A stretch of DNA of 64,000 nt from Photobacterium kagoshimensis (GCF_050337045.1 NZ_JAKJSO010000010.1:403325-467324), one strand, 5' to 3'. Positions 1-9,879 are shown, numbered from the stretch's first letter. The notes: generated by a model from the letters alone, not told the origin. Made by a program: numbers and translations.

Positions 1-1
1 T

Positions 2-37
2 GAAGAATGGACAATCTTTACGCTTCGCCAAAATTAA
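2..37 (+). CDS. C-terminal end of an upstream gene (partial)
   Basis: An open frame enters from the left edge and ends with the peptide EEWTIFTLRQN and a TAA stop, 21 bases before the lapG start. The tight spacing suggests it is the previous gene of the same operon. Nothing in eleven residues identifies the product; a Lap secretion component would fit by context only. Confidence 0.3.
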   Translation, partial: EEWTIFTLRQN

Positions 38-58
38 TGCCTGCCGCTTTTATTAGCA

Positions 59-793
59 ATGGCTAGTTTTTTCAATGTTTTATGCTATTCGTTAATAATA
101 GGCGCGTTGTTAACGCAGCACTTAGTCGCCAGTGACGAAAGTCACGATCAATTAACAACCGTTGACCAACAAAATATCGATTTAATCCACCAATTTTATG
201 GTGAGAGAGCAGGAAAACGTGCGACAGCGTGGCGACAGCTTTTGCACCAATTAACGAACACGCACAATGAAACTCTGACGGATAAAACATCGGTCTCTGA
301 GTCTACTCGGCTAGAAAGTATCAACCGATTTTTTAACCAGTTACAGTTTATTGATGACGATAAACTATGGGGTGAGACAGACTACTGGGCCACCCCGAAT
401 GAGTTTATTGGTGTTGGTGGTGGGGATTGTGAAGACTTCAGTATCGCTAAGTATTTTTCGTTGCTGTCACTGGGTATCGATGACGAAAAGTTACGGTTAG
501 TGTATGTAAAAGCCCTGACGCTGAATCAGTTCCACATGGTTGTTGCCTATTACCCACATCCTGCAGCTGTGCCACTGTTATTAGACAACCTTGATGGTGA
601 GATTAAGCCAGCAACAGAGCGACTCGATTTGTTACCGATATACAGCTTTAACGGTAGCCAACTGTGGCTTATGAAACAAAAAGGGCAAGGTCAACTGGCT
701 GGCGATGCCACTAAGCTCAGTGCATGGAACGATGTGCGTCTCCGCAATACCGAACAAGCATTGCGGCGCCCAGCTATCAATTTGGATGAGTAA
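59..793 (+). CDS. lapG: LapG-like periplasmic cysteine protease
   Basis: Bacterial transglutaminase-like cysteine proteinase of the LapG family. In known systems LapG cuts the N-terminal retention module of a giant RTX adhesin and so releases cells from a biofilm. A hydrophobic N-terminus (about residues 5-22) acts as export signal. The catalytic triad is visible: Cys124 in GGGDCEDF, His159 in FHMVV and Asp176 in LLLDNLDGE, with spacing like that of Pseudomonas LapG. The gene is followed after 5 bases by lapD, whose product sequesters LapG at high c-di-GMP. The start has no clear Shine-Dalgarno. Function is known for the family and inferred here; the adhesin substrate is outside the window. 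Confidence 0.9.
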   Translation: MASFFNVLCYSLIIGALLTQHLVASDESHDQLTTVDQQNIDLIHQFYGERAGKRATAWRQLLHQLTNTHNETLTDKTSVSESTRLESINRFFNQLQFIDDDKLWGETDYWATPNEFIGVGGGDCEDFSIAKYFSLLSLGIDDEKLRLVYVKALTLNQFHMVVAYYPHPAAVPLLLDNLDGEIKPATERLDLLPIYSFNGSQLWLMKQKGQGQLAGDATKLSAWNDVRLRNTEQALRRPAINLDE

Positions 794-798
794 CGACC

Positions 799-2721
799 AT
801 GACTTTATATCGACAACTGCTCAGTGGAATGTTGCTACTGCTGATCGTCCTGATCTTCGGCGTATTCGTGGTGCAATTTCAAACCACCAAAGACTTTTTA
901 CAGTTGCAACAAGAAAATGAACTCGATAACACCATTAACTCCGTTGGTATGGCGCTTACGCCTTATCTGGATAAGCAAGATATAGTGGCAGCGGAGTCCT
1001 TGATCAATGCGACCTTTGATGGTGGCTTCTATCAATCGGTGACACTGTCACTTATCGAGTCTAATCAGAAAATTGAGCGCCAATATCCCAGTCAAATCCA
1101 AGGCGTGCCACAACTCTTTACCTACCTCATTAATTTAGAACCGTTAAGTGAAAGCCGCGTTCTCACAAGCGGCTGGATGCAAGTCGCCAAACTCACAGTC
1201 ACAACTAACCCTGCTTTTGCTTATCTCAAACTCTGGCAAGCCAGTGTGCAGCTCTTTCTTGGGTTTATCGCCACCAGCTTATTGGGAGCCGTCATGGTGT
1301 CTGTCTTTCTTCGCCGCGTTCTCACACCACTCACGGCGATTCAGAACAGTGCCAAAGCCATGTCGAAGAATGAATTTAAACAGCCCCTGATTGTGCCTGA
1401 GATCCGCGAATTAAAAGACGTCGTAAACGCATTTAACCACATGAGCTTACAGCTAAAATTACACATAGATCATCAAGCACAAGAAGCCGATAAACTTAGA
1501 GTGCGGGCCTATCAAGACCCAGTATCTGGTCTAGCAAATCGGCATTACTTAATGACAAAAATTGAGACACTGATTAAACACAAGGTGTTTGGTGGGGTGA
1601 TTTTATTACGGGCTGACTTCATTGCCGACAGCTATGAAAAAGAGGGCTATGAAAAGGGTGATGAACTCACGGTTAAATTGGCCAATAGCCTAAAAGATTT
1701 AGCCAGCGATGAAATCACAATAGCTCGGCTCAACCATGCCGAATTCATGTTGCTTGTCCCTCATTGTAGCAGCAGTGAATTAACACAACTTGCCCGTGCC
1801 GTATTACAAAAATCAGCTGCGCTCCAAAGCGATCCACTGAACATTGCCCCCTTGCATGCTGCTGTTGGTCTTGTTATCGCTAGTGGTAGCGATACCAGCA
1901 GTAGTCTACTGGCACAAGCAGACAACGCGGTTAACCAAGCTCGCCAACAAGCAACCGAGCATTTATTTCTCATCGACAGCCTAGATCAAACCCTGCGGTT
2001 AGGTAAGCAGCAATGGAAGCGACTTGTTGATCATGCGATCAGCCATGATCAACTTGCCTTAACCTTTCAGCCTGCAACAGATGCGAATAATAAAGTGCTT
2101 CACCAAGAAGCCTTCAGCACCATTTACGATGGGCAAAAAAGCTATAGCGCTGGTCAGTTCCTAGGGGCGATCGAGCAACTCAACGCAGGGCCCACATTTG
2201 ATCGACATGTGATAGCTAAAGTCATCGCGATGCTGATCGACAATCCAGATTTTGACCCTATCGCCGTTAATATCACCCAAAGCAGTATCAATGATGCAGG
2301 CTTCATGCGCTGGCTAGGTACATTACTTAAAACCAACCCACAATATCGGGACCGCCTGTTATTTGAATTACCAGAGATCAGCTTTTTAAATCAACTCGAT
2401 AACATCGAGCTCTTGTGTGACATCATCCATCGTAACGGCTTTCATTTTGGTATTGATAATTACGGTCATAACTTTAGTTCTGTCAGTTACCTACATCGCT
2501 TTAAACCTGCGTACGTAAAACTTGATTTTGCTTATACCCAACACATCGATGATGCCTTAAAAGCGGATGTACTCGCTTCCATCACTCGTAATGCACGCAC
2601 ATTAGGGATCGTCGCCATCGCATCGCGCATTGAAACCCAAGAGCAACGTGAAAAACTATCTGCGTTAATGATCAATGGCTTCCAAGGCTATGTCACCCAG
2701 CAAGCAGTGCAAGAGGATTAG
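799..2721 (+). CDS. lapD: LapD-like inner-membrane c-di-GMP receptor
   Basis: A 640-residue receptor with a first membrane helix near residues 8-28, a periplasmic LapD/MoxY-type domain, a second helix near 152-172, a HAMP segment, a GGDEF domain and an EAL domain. Both catalytic motifs are degenerate: the GGDEF site reads RLNHAEF and the EAL site reads HQEAFS. It should therefore bind rather than make or break c-di-GMP. In characterised systems LapD bound to c-di-GMP holds LapG in the periplasm and protects the surface adhesin. It lies between lapG and lapB with almost no spacing, consistent with one operon. Confidence 0.92.
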   Translation: MTLYRQLLSGMLLLLIVLIFGVFVVQFQTTKDFLQLQQENELDNTINSVGMALTPYLDKQDIVAAESLINATFDGGFYQSVTLSLIESNQKIERQYPSQIQGVPQLFTYLINLEPLSESRVLTSGWMQVAKLTVTTNPAFAYLKLWQASVQLFLGFIATSLLGAVMVSVFLRRVLTPLTAIQNSAKAMSKNEFKQPLIVPEIRELKDVVNAFNHMSLQLKLHIDHQAQEADKLRVRAYQDPVSGLANRHYLMTKIETLIKHKVFGGVILLRADFIADSYEKEGYEKGDELTVKLANSLKDLASDEITIARLNHAEFMLLVPHCSSSELTQLARAVLQKSAALQSDPLNIAPLHAAVGLVIASGSDTSSSLLAQADNAVNQARQQATEHLFLIDSLDQTLRLGKQQWKRLVDHAISHDQLALTFQPATDANNKVLHQEAFSTIYDGQKSYSAGQFLGAIEQLNAGPTFDRHVIAKVIAMLIDNPDFDPIAVNITQSSINDAGFMRWLGTLLKTNPQYRDRLLFELPEISFLNQLDNIELLCDIIHRNGFHFGIDNYGHNFSSVSYLHRFKPAYVKLDFAYTQHIDDALKADVLASITRNARTLGIVAIASRIETQEQREKLSALMINGFQGYVTQQAVQED

Positions 2722-2723
2722 CA

Positions 2724-4880
2724 ATGAAAGATCCTCTCCTACACAGTCTGGCCTATCTTTGCCGCTATTATGGTCAAGCCAATTCACCTGATGCCTTAAT
2801 TGCAGGTTTACCACTTAATGATGGCTGGCTCAGTCCTCAGTTACTGCCACGTGCCGCAGAACAAGGCGGACTGCACGCTAAAATGAATCAAGTCGCGTTA
2901 GATACCCTCTCCCCCTTATTGCTACCCGTTATTTTAGTGCTCAATCACAATGATGCCTGTGTATTACTCAGCATTAACACTGAGACCAGCGAAGCCGACA
3001 TTGTTCACCCACACCTGCAACTTGAACCGCAAACTGTCGCACTTGATTCACTGAACACCAATTACAGTGGTCAGCTTTTTCTGATTAAAAAACAGTTTCG
3101 CTATGATGAACGTTCCCCTGAATTATTAAAAACACGCAAGGGGCATTGGTTTTGGAGCACGCTGTGGGAGTCGCGCTCTATCTACCGCGACGTGCTCATC
3201 GCGTCCATTTTGATCAATATTTTTGCGATTGCAACGCCGCTCTTTACACGCTTAGTCTATGACAAAATTGTCCCGAATTTCGCGTTTGATTCACTCTGGG
3301 TGCTGGCCAGTGGTATGGCGATCATCTTCATCTTCGATCTTGTTTTAAAATTAATGCGCAGCTTCTTTATCGACATCGCAGGAAAAAAATCGGACTTACT
3401 ACTATCCGCTAAGATATTTAGCAAGGTACTTGGCATTAAAATGGAAGCTCGACCACCATCAGTTGGCGCTTTTGCCCGCCACCTGCAAGAGTTTGAATCC
3501 ATCCGAGAATTTTTCACTTCAGCCACGGTTTCAACCTTGATCGACCTGCCCTTTGCGATCCTTTTTCTCGTGGTCATTGCCCTCGTCGCAGGGCCTCTGG
3601 CTTATGTGCCGCTGGTAGCGGTTATTCTATTGGCGCTATACAGCTGGTTCATTCAAAAGCCACTCAAACAGAGTATCGAAGAAGGTTCACGCTTGGCCTC
3701 ACAAAAACACGCCAATTTAATTGAAAGCCTGCATGGCTTAGAAACCGTGAAATTATTCGGCGCACAGCATCAGTTCCAATACCGCTGGGAAGAAGCGGTC
3801 GCACACTTGGCAAATTGGGGGATTAAGTCTCGTCGGCTGACCGATTCAGTCCAAAACAGTGCTAGCTTCTTACAGCAATTTGTCTCTGTTGCCATGATTG
3901 TCTTTGGGGTCTACTTGATCGCAGCAGGCCAATTAACCATGGGTGGACTAATTGCGGCCACTATGCTCAGTGGGCGCGCTGTTGGCCCTTTGGTACAGCT
4001 GTCATTACTTTCTACCCGATATAACCAAGCCAAATCTGCTATGACGATTTTAGAACAATTGATGGCAATGCCCTCGGAACAAGACAACGACAAACGCTAC
4101 ATTCATCGCCCTGTCCTACAAGGTAAAATTACCTTTGATAATGTCAGTTTTTCTTACCCCAATAACAGTGCAACAGACGACACTAAAACAGCACAACCCG
4201 CGTTGCGTAACGTGAGTTTCACTATAAACCCGGGTGAAAAAGTGGCGATAATCGGTCGGATTGGCTCAGGAAAAACCACCATAGAACGTTTAATTATGGG
4301 ACTGTATCAAGCGCAAGAAGGTTCTGTACTGATAGACGATACCGATATTAATCAGCTCCATCATATTGATGTCAGAAAAAATATTGGCTGCGTGCCACAA
4401 GAAAATTTACTGTTTTTCGGATCTATTCGCGACAACATTACCTTAGGTCGGCCACTGGCCAGTGACAATGATATTTTGCGCGCAGCGCAGCGTGCAGGCG
4501 TCACTCAATTTAGTCAGAGCGACAGTGCTGGGCTGGAAAAACAAGTAGGCGAAGGCGGTAATGCGTTATCGGGTGGACAGCGCCAAGCCATTACCATTGC
4601 TCGTGCCTTGTTAGGCGAACCACCCGTGCTATTAATGGACGAACCCACCAGCAGTATGGATAACCGCTCTGAAAGTGGCATTAAAGCACAACTCGCTAAC
4701 CTGCAAGATCACGAGACACTCATCTTGATCACCCATAAAACTAGCATGCTTGATGTGGTCGATCGCATTATTATTTTAGAGCAAGGCCGTATCATTACCG
4801 ACGGCCCCAAAGCCAGTGTGTTACAACAGCTTCGAGATGGACAACCACATCAGCCATTTACAAAAGCACGTAAAGCCTGA
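2724..4880 (+). CDS. lapB: LapB-like type I secretion ABC transporter
   Basis: A 718-residue type I secretion ATPase/permease that would export a large RTX adhesin with a membrane-fusion protein and TolC-like channel. The N-terminal about 130 residues form a C39-like domain without the expected catalytic Cys, as in transporters of non-leader substrates. A six-helix ABC membrane domain follows (about 150-430), then a nucleotide-binding domain with Walker A GRIGSGKTT, signature LSGGQRQ and Walker B LLMDEPTSSMD. It starts 2 bases after lapD. The partner fusion protein is not in this window and may lie upstream of position 1. Confidence 0.88.
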   Translation: MKDPLLHSLAYLCRYYGQANSPDALIAGLPLNDGWLSPQLLPRAAEQGGLHAKMNQVALDTLSPLLLPVILVLNHNDACVLLSINTETSEADIVHPHLQLEPQTVALDSLNTNYSGQLFLIKKQFRYDERSPELLKTRKGHWFWSTLWESRSIYRDVLIASILINIFAIATPLFTRLVYDKIVPNFAFDSLWVLASGMAIIFIFDLVLKLMRSFFIDIAGKKSDLLLSAKIFSKVLGIKMEARPPSVGAFARHLQEFESIREFFTSATVSTLIDLPFAILFLVVIALVAGPLAYVPLVAVILLALYSWFIQKPLKQSIEEGSRLASQKHANLIESLHGLETVKLFGAQHQFQYRWEEAVAHLANWGIKSRRLTDSVQNSASFLQQFVSVAMIVFGVYLIAAGQLTMGGLIAATMLSGRAVGPLVQLSLLSTRYNQAKSAMTILEQLMAMPSEQDNDKRYIHRPVLQGKITFDNVSFSYPNNSATDDTKTAQPALRNVSFTINPGEKVAIIGRIGSGKTTIERLIMGLYQAQEGSVLIDDTDINQLHHIDVRKNIGCVPQENLLFFGSIRDNITLGRPLASDNDILRAAQRAGVTQFSQSDSAGLEKQVGEGGNALSGGQRQAITIARALLGEPPVLLMDEPTSSMDNRSESGIKAQLANLQDHETLILITHKTSMLDVVDRIIILEQGRIITDGPKASVLQQLRDGQPHQPFTKARKA

Positions 4881-4986
4881 GGCTAACTTACCCTTGTTTG
4901 CTATCCGAAAATAAAGTCTCTGCCGCTTTGGTGCATTTTCAGTTAGGATAGTCCTGTATTCACCTGTTTTGGACCCGCAACACCCA

Positions 4987-5487
4987 ATGGATAAACAATT
5001 ACTTCGTACTCGTATTTTGCAACAACTACAGATCGTCCACCAAGGGGCCGTAGAAGCGGCTCAACGTGCGTACGACACAGCAACCAACGATGAAAATGTA
5101 GCAGAAAACCAATATGACACATTAGCATTAGAAGCCTCTTACCTTGCCCACGGCCAATCGCAACGCGTAGCGGAGTGCTTAGCAGATATTCAAGCCTTTA
5201 CAGCGCTGGACCTTCACAATGAGCAGGCAAGCGAACAAGTCGTATTAGGTAGCCTAGTGCAGTTAATTGATGAAGACGACAACACACGCTGGGTGTTCTT
5301 TGGCCCTTCTGCGGGCGGGATGAAAATCATGATGCGTTGCGATGAAAGCCAGCAAGAGAGCGAAGTCGTGATCATTACCCCCACCTCGCCGTTAGGCGAA
5401 GAATTGTTAAACCGTCAGGTTGATGATGAAGTAGAAATTATGATTGCGGGCAAAAAGATCACCTACGACATTGCGGTTATCGCATAG
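4987..5487 (+). CDS. GreA/GreB-family transcription factor
   Basis: A 166-residue protein with an N-terminal helical segment (DKQLLRTRILQQLQ) and a C-terminal FKBP-like GreA/B domain ending in SPLGEELLNRQVDDEVEI, the usual Gre C-terminal pattern. Gre factors bind the secondary channel of RNA polymerase and rescue backtracked complexes. It is a Gre-like paralogue rather than canonical GreA or GreB, because the acidic tip of the coiled coil is not obvious. The ATG at 4987 is preferred over an in-frame TTG at 4969, although neither has a strong Shine-Dalgarno. It stands alone, 106 bases after lapB. Confidence 0.8.
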   Translation: MDKQLLRTRILQQLQIVHQGAVEAAQRAYDTATNDENVAENQYDTLALEASYLAHGQSQRVAECLADIQAFTALDLHNEQASEQVVLGSLVQLIDEDDNTRWVFFGPSAGGMKIMMRCDESQQESEVVIITPTSPLGEELLNRQVDDEVEIMIAGKKITYDIAVIA

Positions 5488-5504
5488 CTTAAACCAATCT
5501 GAGG

Positions 5505-6275
5505 TTAGATAACCAGTTGACCATAGCGGTTAAAGGCGTACTTGTTAACCAATACCAAAGTGGTGGCAACAGAGAAAACCGCCGCAAGAAATATCGCGAC
5601 CATAATGACCAGCTGATATTTCACCGCTAATAATGGCTCGGTTCCGCCAAGGATCTGACCTGTCATCATGCCAGGTAAGCTCACAATACCCAAGGTGGTC
5701 ATTGATGCTAACTGCGGCGCTAATGCCGTTTTAATCGCTTCTTTAACGAAGGGTTGTGCAGGCTGAGGCGCCCCTAATGATACGTAATACTGGTATTCAT
5801 TTAAGCGGCTTTTCAAACTACTATGCCAACGCTCAAGGGCAAGCACATTTGCTGCTAAGCAGTTTCCAAGTAACATGCCCGCAACGGGAATAAGATACTG
5901 CGCCTGCCACCAAGGCGAGAGTTGAATCGCCATGACTAAAAGCATGGGTAACACCACAATCAATGCAACAGCTTGCCCTGTTAGCACTGCGGGAAGTACC
6001 CTTTTTAGAGAAAGCCCTGCACGCTGGCAAATACTCACACCCGCAACACCCGCCATGATAGTTAACCAAGCTAAGTTAAGCAGCGGATTTTGAAAATCAA
6101 ACAAGGTCTGTAAGTAAATACCAACCACTGCCAGCTGCAGCGTCATACGTAAAACTGCAGTGACAATACTGCGTGTTAATCCAAGCTGCCATCGCACAAA
6201 CAACGCAATCGGTATAAGTAGCAACAGATAAAAAGCAGCCATTCCCCACAAGCTGATCCCAACCGTATCATTCAT
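5505..6275 (-). CDS. fetB: FetB-like ABC transporter permease
   Basis: An integral membrane protein of the UPF0014/FetB family with about seven hydrophobic segments and the conserved stretch PGMMTGQILGG followed by QLVIMVAIF. In E. coli FetAB is an ABC exporter that helps resistance to iron-linked oxidative stress. The ATG at 6275 overlaps the end of the ATPase gene by 8 bases (stop at 6268), so the two are translationally coupled; a longer frame to 6305 would overlap further and is less likely. No separate promoter is evident. Confidence 0.87.
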   Translation of the reverse strand: MNDTVGISLWGMAAFYLLLLIPIALFVRWQLGLTRSIVTAVLRMTLQLAVVGIYLQTLFDFQNPLLNLAWLTIMAGVAGVSICQRAGLSLKRVLPAVLTGQAVALIVVLPMLLVMAIQLSPWWQAQYLIPVAGMLLGNCLAANVLALERWHSSLKSRLNEYQYYVSLGAPQPAQPFVKEAIKTALAPQLASMTTLGIVSLPGMMTGQILGGTEPLLAVKYQLVIMVAIFLAAVFSVATTLVLVNKYAFNRYGQLVI

Positions 6276-6909
6276 GCTTGCTCTCCATTTGATGGACAAA
6301 ATCACAACTGGCTAACCAGTGAGGATCGTGTGAAACTGAAATTTTAATGGCCTGAATTGCAGCTAAAAGTTCGATAACCTTATCACGACTTCGAGCGTCT
6401 AACGCTGAGGTGGGTTCATCCAATAGCCAGACGGCTCTTTTCATCAGTAATGCCCGAGCAAAACCTAAACGTTGCTTTTCACCCCCCGATAACTCGGCCA
6501 CTGATTTATCAAGGCGATGGTGTAAACTAAGCTGTTCAAGCGCCTCTTGGCATTCAGCCTCACTCGGTATTGCCGATTGCATCGCGTTCAAATGCCAAGG
6601 CAGCAGCAAGACTTGCAACACAGTCTCTCCCCCCATAACAGGTTGCTGGGGCAAATAACAAATATCACGTCGCCACTGGGGTAACCGCTGCGAGGTAATA
6701 AGGTTACCTTGCCAGCTGATCGCGCCCTGCTTTGGCGGTGCTAAGCCTGCTAATATTTGTAATAAACTGCTTTTACCACAACCCGATGGCCCTGAAATCG
6801 CCAAGTGTTCATAAGCCGATAATATTTGATGAAGCGGCTCTACATCCGCAGACTCAAAGCCCGATGTAAGGTGCTGAATATCTAGCTGATCAGTTACCAT
6901 TTCACTCAT
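6268..6909 (-). CDS. fetA: FetA-like ABC transporter ATP-binding protein
   Basis: A 213-residue ABC ATPase with Walker A GPSGCGKSS, Q-loop YLPQQPV, signature LSGGEKQRL, Walker B WLLDEPTSALD and an H-loop SHDPH. Its length and its pairing with the UPF0014 permease identify it as FetA. The complex would sit at the inner membrane and export iron or a related substrate. In-frame ATGs at 6909 and 6897 are both possible starts. No Fur-like site was seen upstream. Confidence 0.87.
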   Translation of the reverse strand: MSEMVTDQLDIQHLTSGFESADVEPLHQILSAYEHLAISGPSGCGKSSLLQILAGLAPPKQGAISWQGNLITSQRLPQWRRDICYLPQQPVMGGETVLQVLLLPWHLNAMQSAIPSEAECQEALEQLSLHHRLDKSVAELSGGEKQRLGFARALLMKRAVWLLDEPTSALDARSRDKVIELLAAIQAIKISVSHDPHWLASCDFVHQMESKHE

Positions 6910-6979
6910 GCATCCATATATAAGTTAGGTTTCATTCCTACTTGGAAAAGTGCCGTGAAAGTCACACGAGAACACAGCT

Positions 6980-7603
6980 TTAGATTTCGTGATGTAGCTG
7001 AGTCAGGTAGTCACGCATAAATGCCACACGCTGCTGTGCTTCATCTTTTGCCGCTTGGGTATGTAAGGTCTCGGCAATACGGAACAATTTGGTATAAAAA
7101 TGATCCACCGTAAATGCCTTATCATTTGGCGTGCGTTGAGCACAAAAAGGGTCATCTTCACTGTACAAGGTCGATCCCAATACGCCGCTAATTTGTAAGC
7201 ATCGACTCACCCCTATCGCACCCAAAGCATCTAAACGATCAGCATCTTGTACAATTTTCGCTTCTAATGTTTCAGGGGGAATATTAGCACTAAAGCTGTG
7301 CGTCGCAATGGCATGATGAATGGCCGAATAATAGTGTTCGGGGTACTGCCACTCAACCAGTAAGGTGAGTGCATGATCAGCGGCCATAACGGAGCTTTTT
7401 GATCTATCTGGATGGTTTTTAGGTACTGTAATACAGTCATGTAACCATGCTGCGGGGATAACAATATTGGGGTCAGCTTGCTCGATATTACACAATTGCT
7501 TTGCTGTTTTGACGACGCGAAGTATATGCGCTTTATCATGAGCGGCATCGGTCGCGACACTGTTTTCTAATAACGCCAAACAGTGTTTTTCTATTGCTAA
7601 CAT
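6980..7603 (-). CDS. HD-domain phosphohydrolase (YedJ-like)
   Basis: A metal-dependent HD-superfamily hydrolase of about 207 residues. The metal-binding pattern is visible as HDKAHILRV, then WLHDCI, then an AIHHAIATHSF segment and QDADRLDALGAIG. It resembles E. coli YedJ, whose physiological substrate is not settled. The ATG at 7603 is chosen because AAGGAG lies about 8 bases upstream; the longer frame to 7630 would bury that site. It is a single-gene unit between fetA and the divergent LD-carboxypeptidase. Confidence 0.8.
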   Translation of the reverse strand: MLAIEKHCLALLENSVATDAAHDKAHILRVVKTAKQLCNIEQADPNIVIPAAWLHDCITVPKNHPDRSKSSVMAADHALTLLVEWQYPEHYYSAIHHAIATHSFSANIPPETLEAKIVQDADRLDALGAIGVSRCLQISGVLGSTLYSEDDPFCAQRTPNDKAFTVDHFYTKLFRIAETLHTQAAKDEAQQRVAFMRDYLTQLHHEI

Positions 7604-7821
7604 AAAGGGTCTCCTTAGCCTTAAGGGCATAGTATCAAATACACCCAGCGCACCCTATTTTTCCATTCATTCTCAGAATGATACATACAAAGATATGCAA
7701 CATAAGTGACATTTAGCTCTATTCTCTCAATTGCCATTGGCATCATGAATATAAACCTATATGGTCATAAATCTATTAGGCTAAATATAATCGTGACAGT
7801 GATTAACGCATTGAGGTGTAT

Positions 7822-8847
7822 ATGGAAATACGACTACCGCAGCCACTAAAACAAGGTGATACCATTGGCTTTTTCTCGCCATCATCACCTGCCACCCACT
7901 TTGCTCCTACTCGCTTTGCGCGCGCTAAACAATACCTTGAATCACAGGGCTACAAACTAAAAGCGGGCGCATTAACAAGTCAGAGCGACCATTACCGTTC
8001 AGGGACAATTCAACAGCGGGCCGATGAACTAAACGCATTAATTCGCGATCCCGATGTACGCTGCATTATGTCGACCATTGGTGGCATGAACAGTAACTCG
8101 CTCCTGCCCTATATCGATTACGATGCCTTAATTGCCGATCCTAAAATTATTATCGGCTATTCCGATGTTACAGCGCTGCTACTCGGCATCTACCAACAAA
8201 CAGGCATTATCACTTTCTACGGCCCTGCATTGGTCGCATCATTTGGCGAACTAGCACCATTAGTTGACGAAACTTTTGCTTCATTTTCAGCGCTGACTCA
8301 AATCCAGTCATTGCCATACCGTTATGAGCAACCTCAACACTGGACTGATGCTTTTATTAACTGGGAACAACAGACAAAGGCAAAACCTGTAAAAGTAAAT
8401 GAATGCGAATTTCAAGGCGAAGGTGTGTATAGCGGCCGCTTAATCGGGGGCAACCAAAATACCATGATGGCGATTACTGGTAGCCCTTATATGCCTGACA
8501 TCCAGAAAGGTGACATTTTGTTAGTGGAAGATTGCCTTTCTGACATCGCGACACTAGAGCGCACCACTGCACAGTTAAAAATTGCAGGGGTATTTGATCG
8601 TGTTAGTGCCATCATTTTAGGTAAACACGAATTATTTAAAGACCAGGGCACAGGGCGACAGCCCATTGATGTCTACCGTGAAGTATTAAATGGCCAGCCT
8701 ATGCCCATCATCAATGGCTTTGACAGTTGCCATACTCACCCAATGCTCACTATGCCGATAGGTGGAACCGTAAAACTCGACTTTGATCAGAATACAGTTG
8801 AAATAATTACACCTTGGCTAGCCCAGGATGAAAACAGCCTGAGCTGA
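7822..8847 (+). CDS. LD-carboxypeptidase / MccF-like (peptidase S66)
   Basis: A cytoplasmic serine peptidase of family S66, which includes LdcA (removes terminal D-Ala from tetrapeptide muropeptides) and MccF (inactivates microcin C). The N-terminal GDTIGFFSPSSP pattern, nucleophile serine in GYSDVTALL, the glutamate in LLVEDCLSD and the histidine in DSCHTHPMLTMPIG mark the Ser-Glu-His triad. Its longer middle loop (about residues 160-200) is more like MccF than LdcA. The ATG at 7822 follows GAGG by 5 bases; a GTG at 7816 lies inside that site. Substrate cannot be decided from sequence. Confidence 0.83.
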   Translation: MEIRLPQPLKQGDTIGFFSPSSPATHFAPTRFARAKQYLESQGYKLKAGALTSQSDHYRSGTIQQRADELNALIRDPDVRCIMSTIGGMNSNSLLPYIDYDALIADPKIIIGYSDVTALLLGIYQQTGIITFYGPALVASFGELAPLVDETFASFSALTQIQSLPYRYEQPQHWTDAFINWEQQTKAKPVKVNECEFQGEGVYSGRLIGGNQNTMMAITGSPYMPDIQKGDILLVEDCLSDIATLERTTAQLKIAGVFDRVSAIILGKHELFKDQGTGRQPIDVYREVLNGQPMPIINGFDSCHTHPMLTMPIGGTVKLDFDQNTVEIITPWLAQDENSLS

Positions 8848-9008
8848 TATCTGACAGACACAGACCGACATTCGAGATCAGAGGGGATCAAATAGATCAG
8901 TGTCAATGAACCGTGCAATGACCCATCGTTTCGCTTAAAAATCTATCGAGCTGATCACAAACATCCGTTAGAATGGCGCCTCAAAAATTTTACGGTTGGA
9001 AAGCACAC

Positions 9009-9815
9009 ATGTATAAATTGGTTGCACTGGATATGGATGGCACACTCCTAAATAGTAACGGGGAGATCTCGCCAAGAACCCAAGACGCTATCGCGAAAGC
9101 ACGTAGCATGGGGGTACATGTGGTGTTAGCTTCTGGTCGTCCGTTAGAAGGCATGACAAAAGCGCTGACTGATCTCAATATGATCAGCGATGAAGATTAT
9201 GTACTAAGCTACAACGCCTCTATGGTTCAACGTGTGGCAAGCCAAACCGTCATTCGCAGCCAAATCCTTAAAGGCAGCGATGCAAAAAACATTGCCAGCC
9301 TTAGCCGAGACTTAGGCGTACACGTACATGCCTTTTCACGTCGTTTTGGCTTGATTACACCAGAAAACAACGATTTTACTCGCCATGAAGCGAAGATAAA
9401 TGGCCTTACCATTACTGAGCTTGATTTTGCCGAGCTGGATAACAATGAAGACATCATGAAAGTGATGATGATTGATGAACCAGAACGCTTATCAGCGGCA
9501 ATAGCGCAACTGCCTTCGATGCTATACGACCAGTACACTATCGTACAAAGCGCCCCTTTCTTCTTGGAGTTCTTAAACCCGAAAAGTAACAAAGGTGCAG
9601 GTGTTGGTATGCTAGCCGAGCACTTAGGTATTGAGGCGAGTGAAGTGATTTGCATGGGCGATGCAGGCAATGATAAACACATGCTGGAATACGCAGGTTT
9701 TGGGGTCGCTATGGCCAATGCCACCGATGATATTAAAGCGATTGCTGATCACATTACAGATAGCAACAACGACGATGGTGTTGCCAAAGTGATTGAAGCC
9801 TTTATTCTAAAATAG
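9009..9815 (+). CDS. Cof-type HAD-IIB sugar phosphatase (YidA-like)
   Basis: A 268-residue HAD phosphatase. Motif I is DMDGTLLNSNG, motif II is ASGRP, the motif III lysine lies in NPKSNKGAGVGML, and motif IV is MGDAGNDKHMLEYAG followed by the typical AMANATDD. The layout and length match YidA-type sugar-phosphate phosphatases. The ATG at 9009 gives the normal N-terminus MYKLVALDMDG; the frame upstream to 8973 adds a non-homologous extension. A convergent terminator separates it from the symporter downstream. Confidence 0.86.
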   Translation: MYKLVALDMDGTLLNSNGEISPRTQDAIAKARSMGVHVVLASGRPLEGMTKALTDLNMISDEDYVLSYNASMVQRVASQTVIRSQILKGSDAKNIASLSRDLGVHVHAFSRRFGLITPENNDFTRHEAKINGLTITELDFAELDNNEDIMKVMMIDEPERLSAAIAQLPSMLYDQYTIVQSAPFFLEFLNPKSNKGAGVGMLAEHLGIEASEVICMGDAGNDKHMLEYAGFGVAMANATDDIKAIADHITDSNNDDGVAKVIEAFILK

Positions 9816-9836
9816 GCGGTAAGCGATAGATAAGTT

Positions 9837-9860
9837 GAAAGCCTCAAGTAAGAGGCTTTC
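9837..9860. terminator. Bidirectional terminator after the HAD phosphatase and the symporter
   Basis: Perfect 9-bp arms GAAAGCCTC and GAGGCTTTC separated by 6 bases lie between the ends of two convergent genes. Confidence 0.8.
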
Positions 9861-9879
9861 ATTGCACTATCACTGGCTA

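Noticed and set aside
3257..3577. Minus-strand frame inside lapB
   Set aside because: It is a shadow of a clearly real ABC transporter frame; the same holds for the other antisense frames inside long genes.
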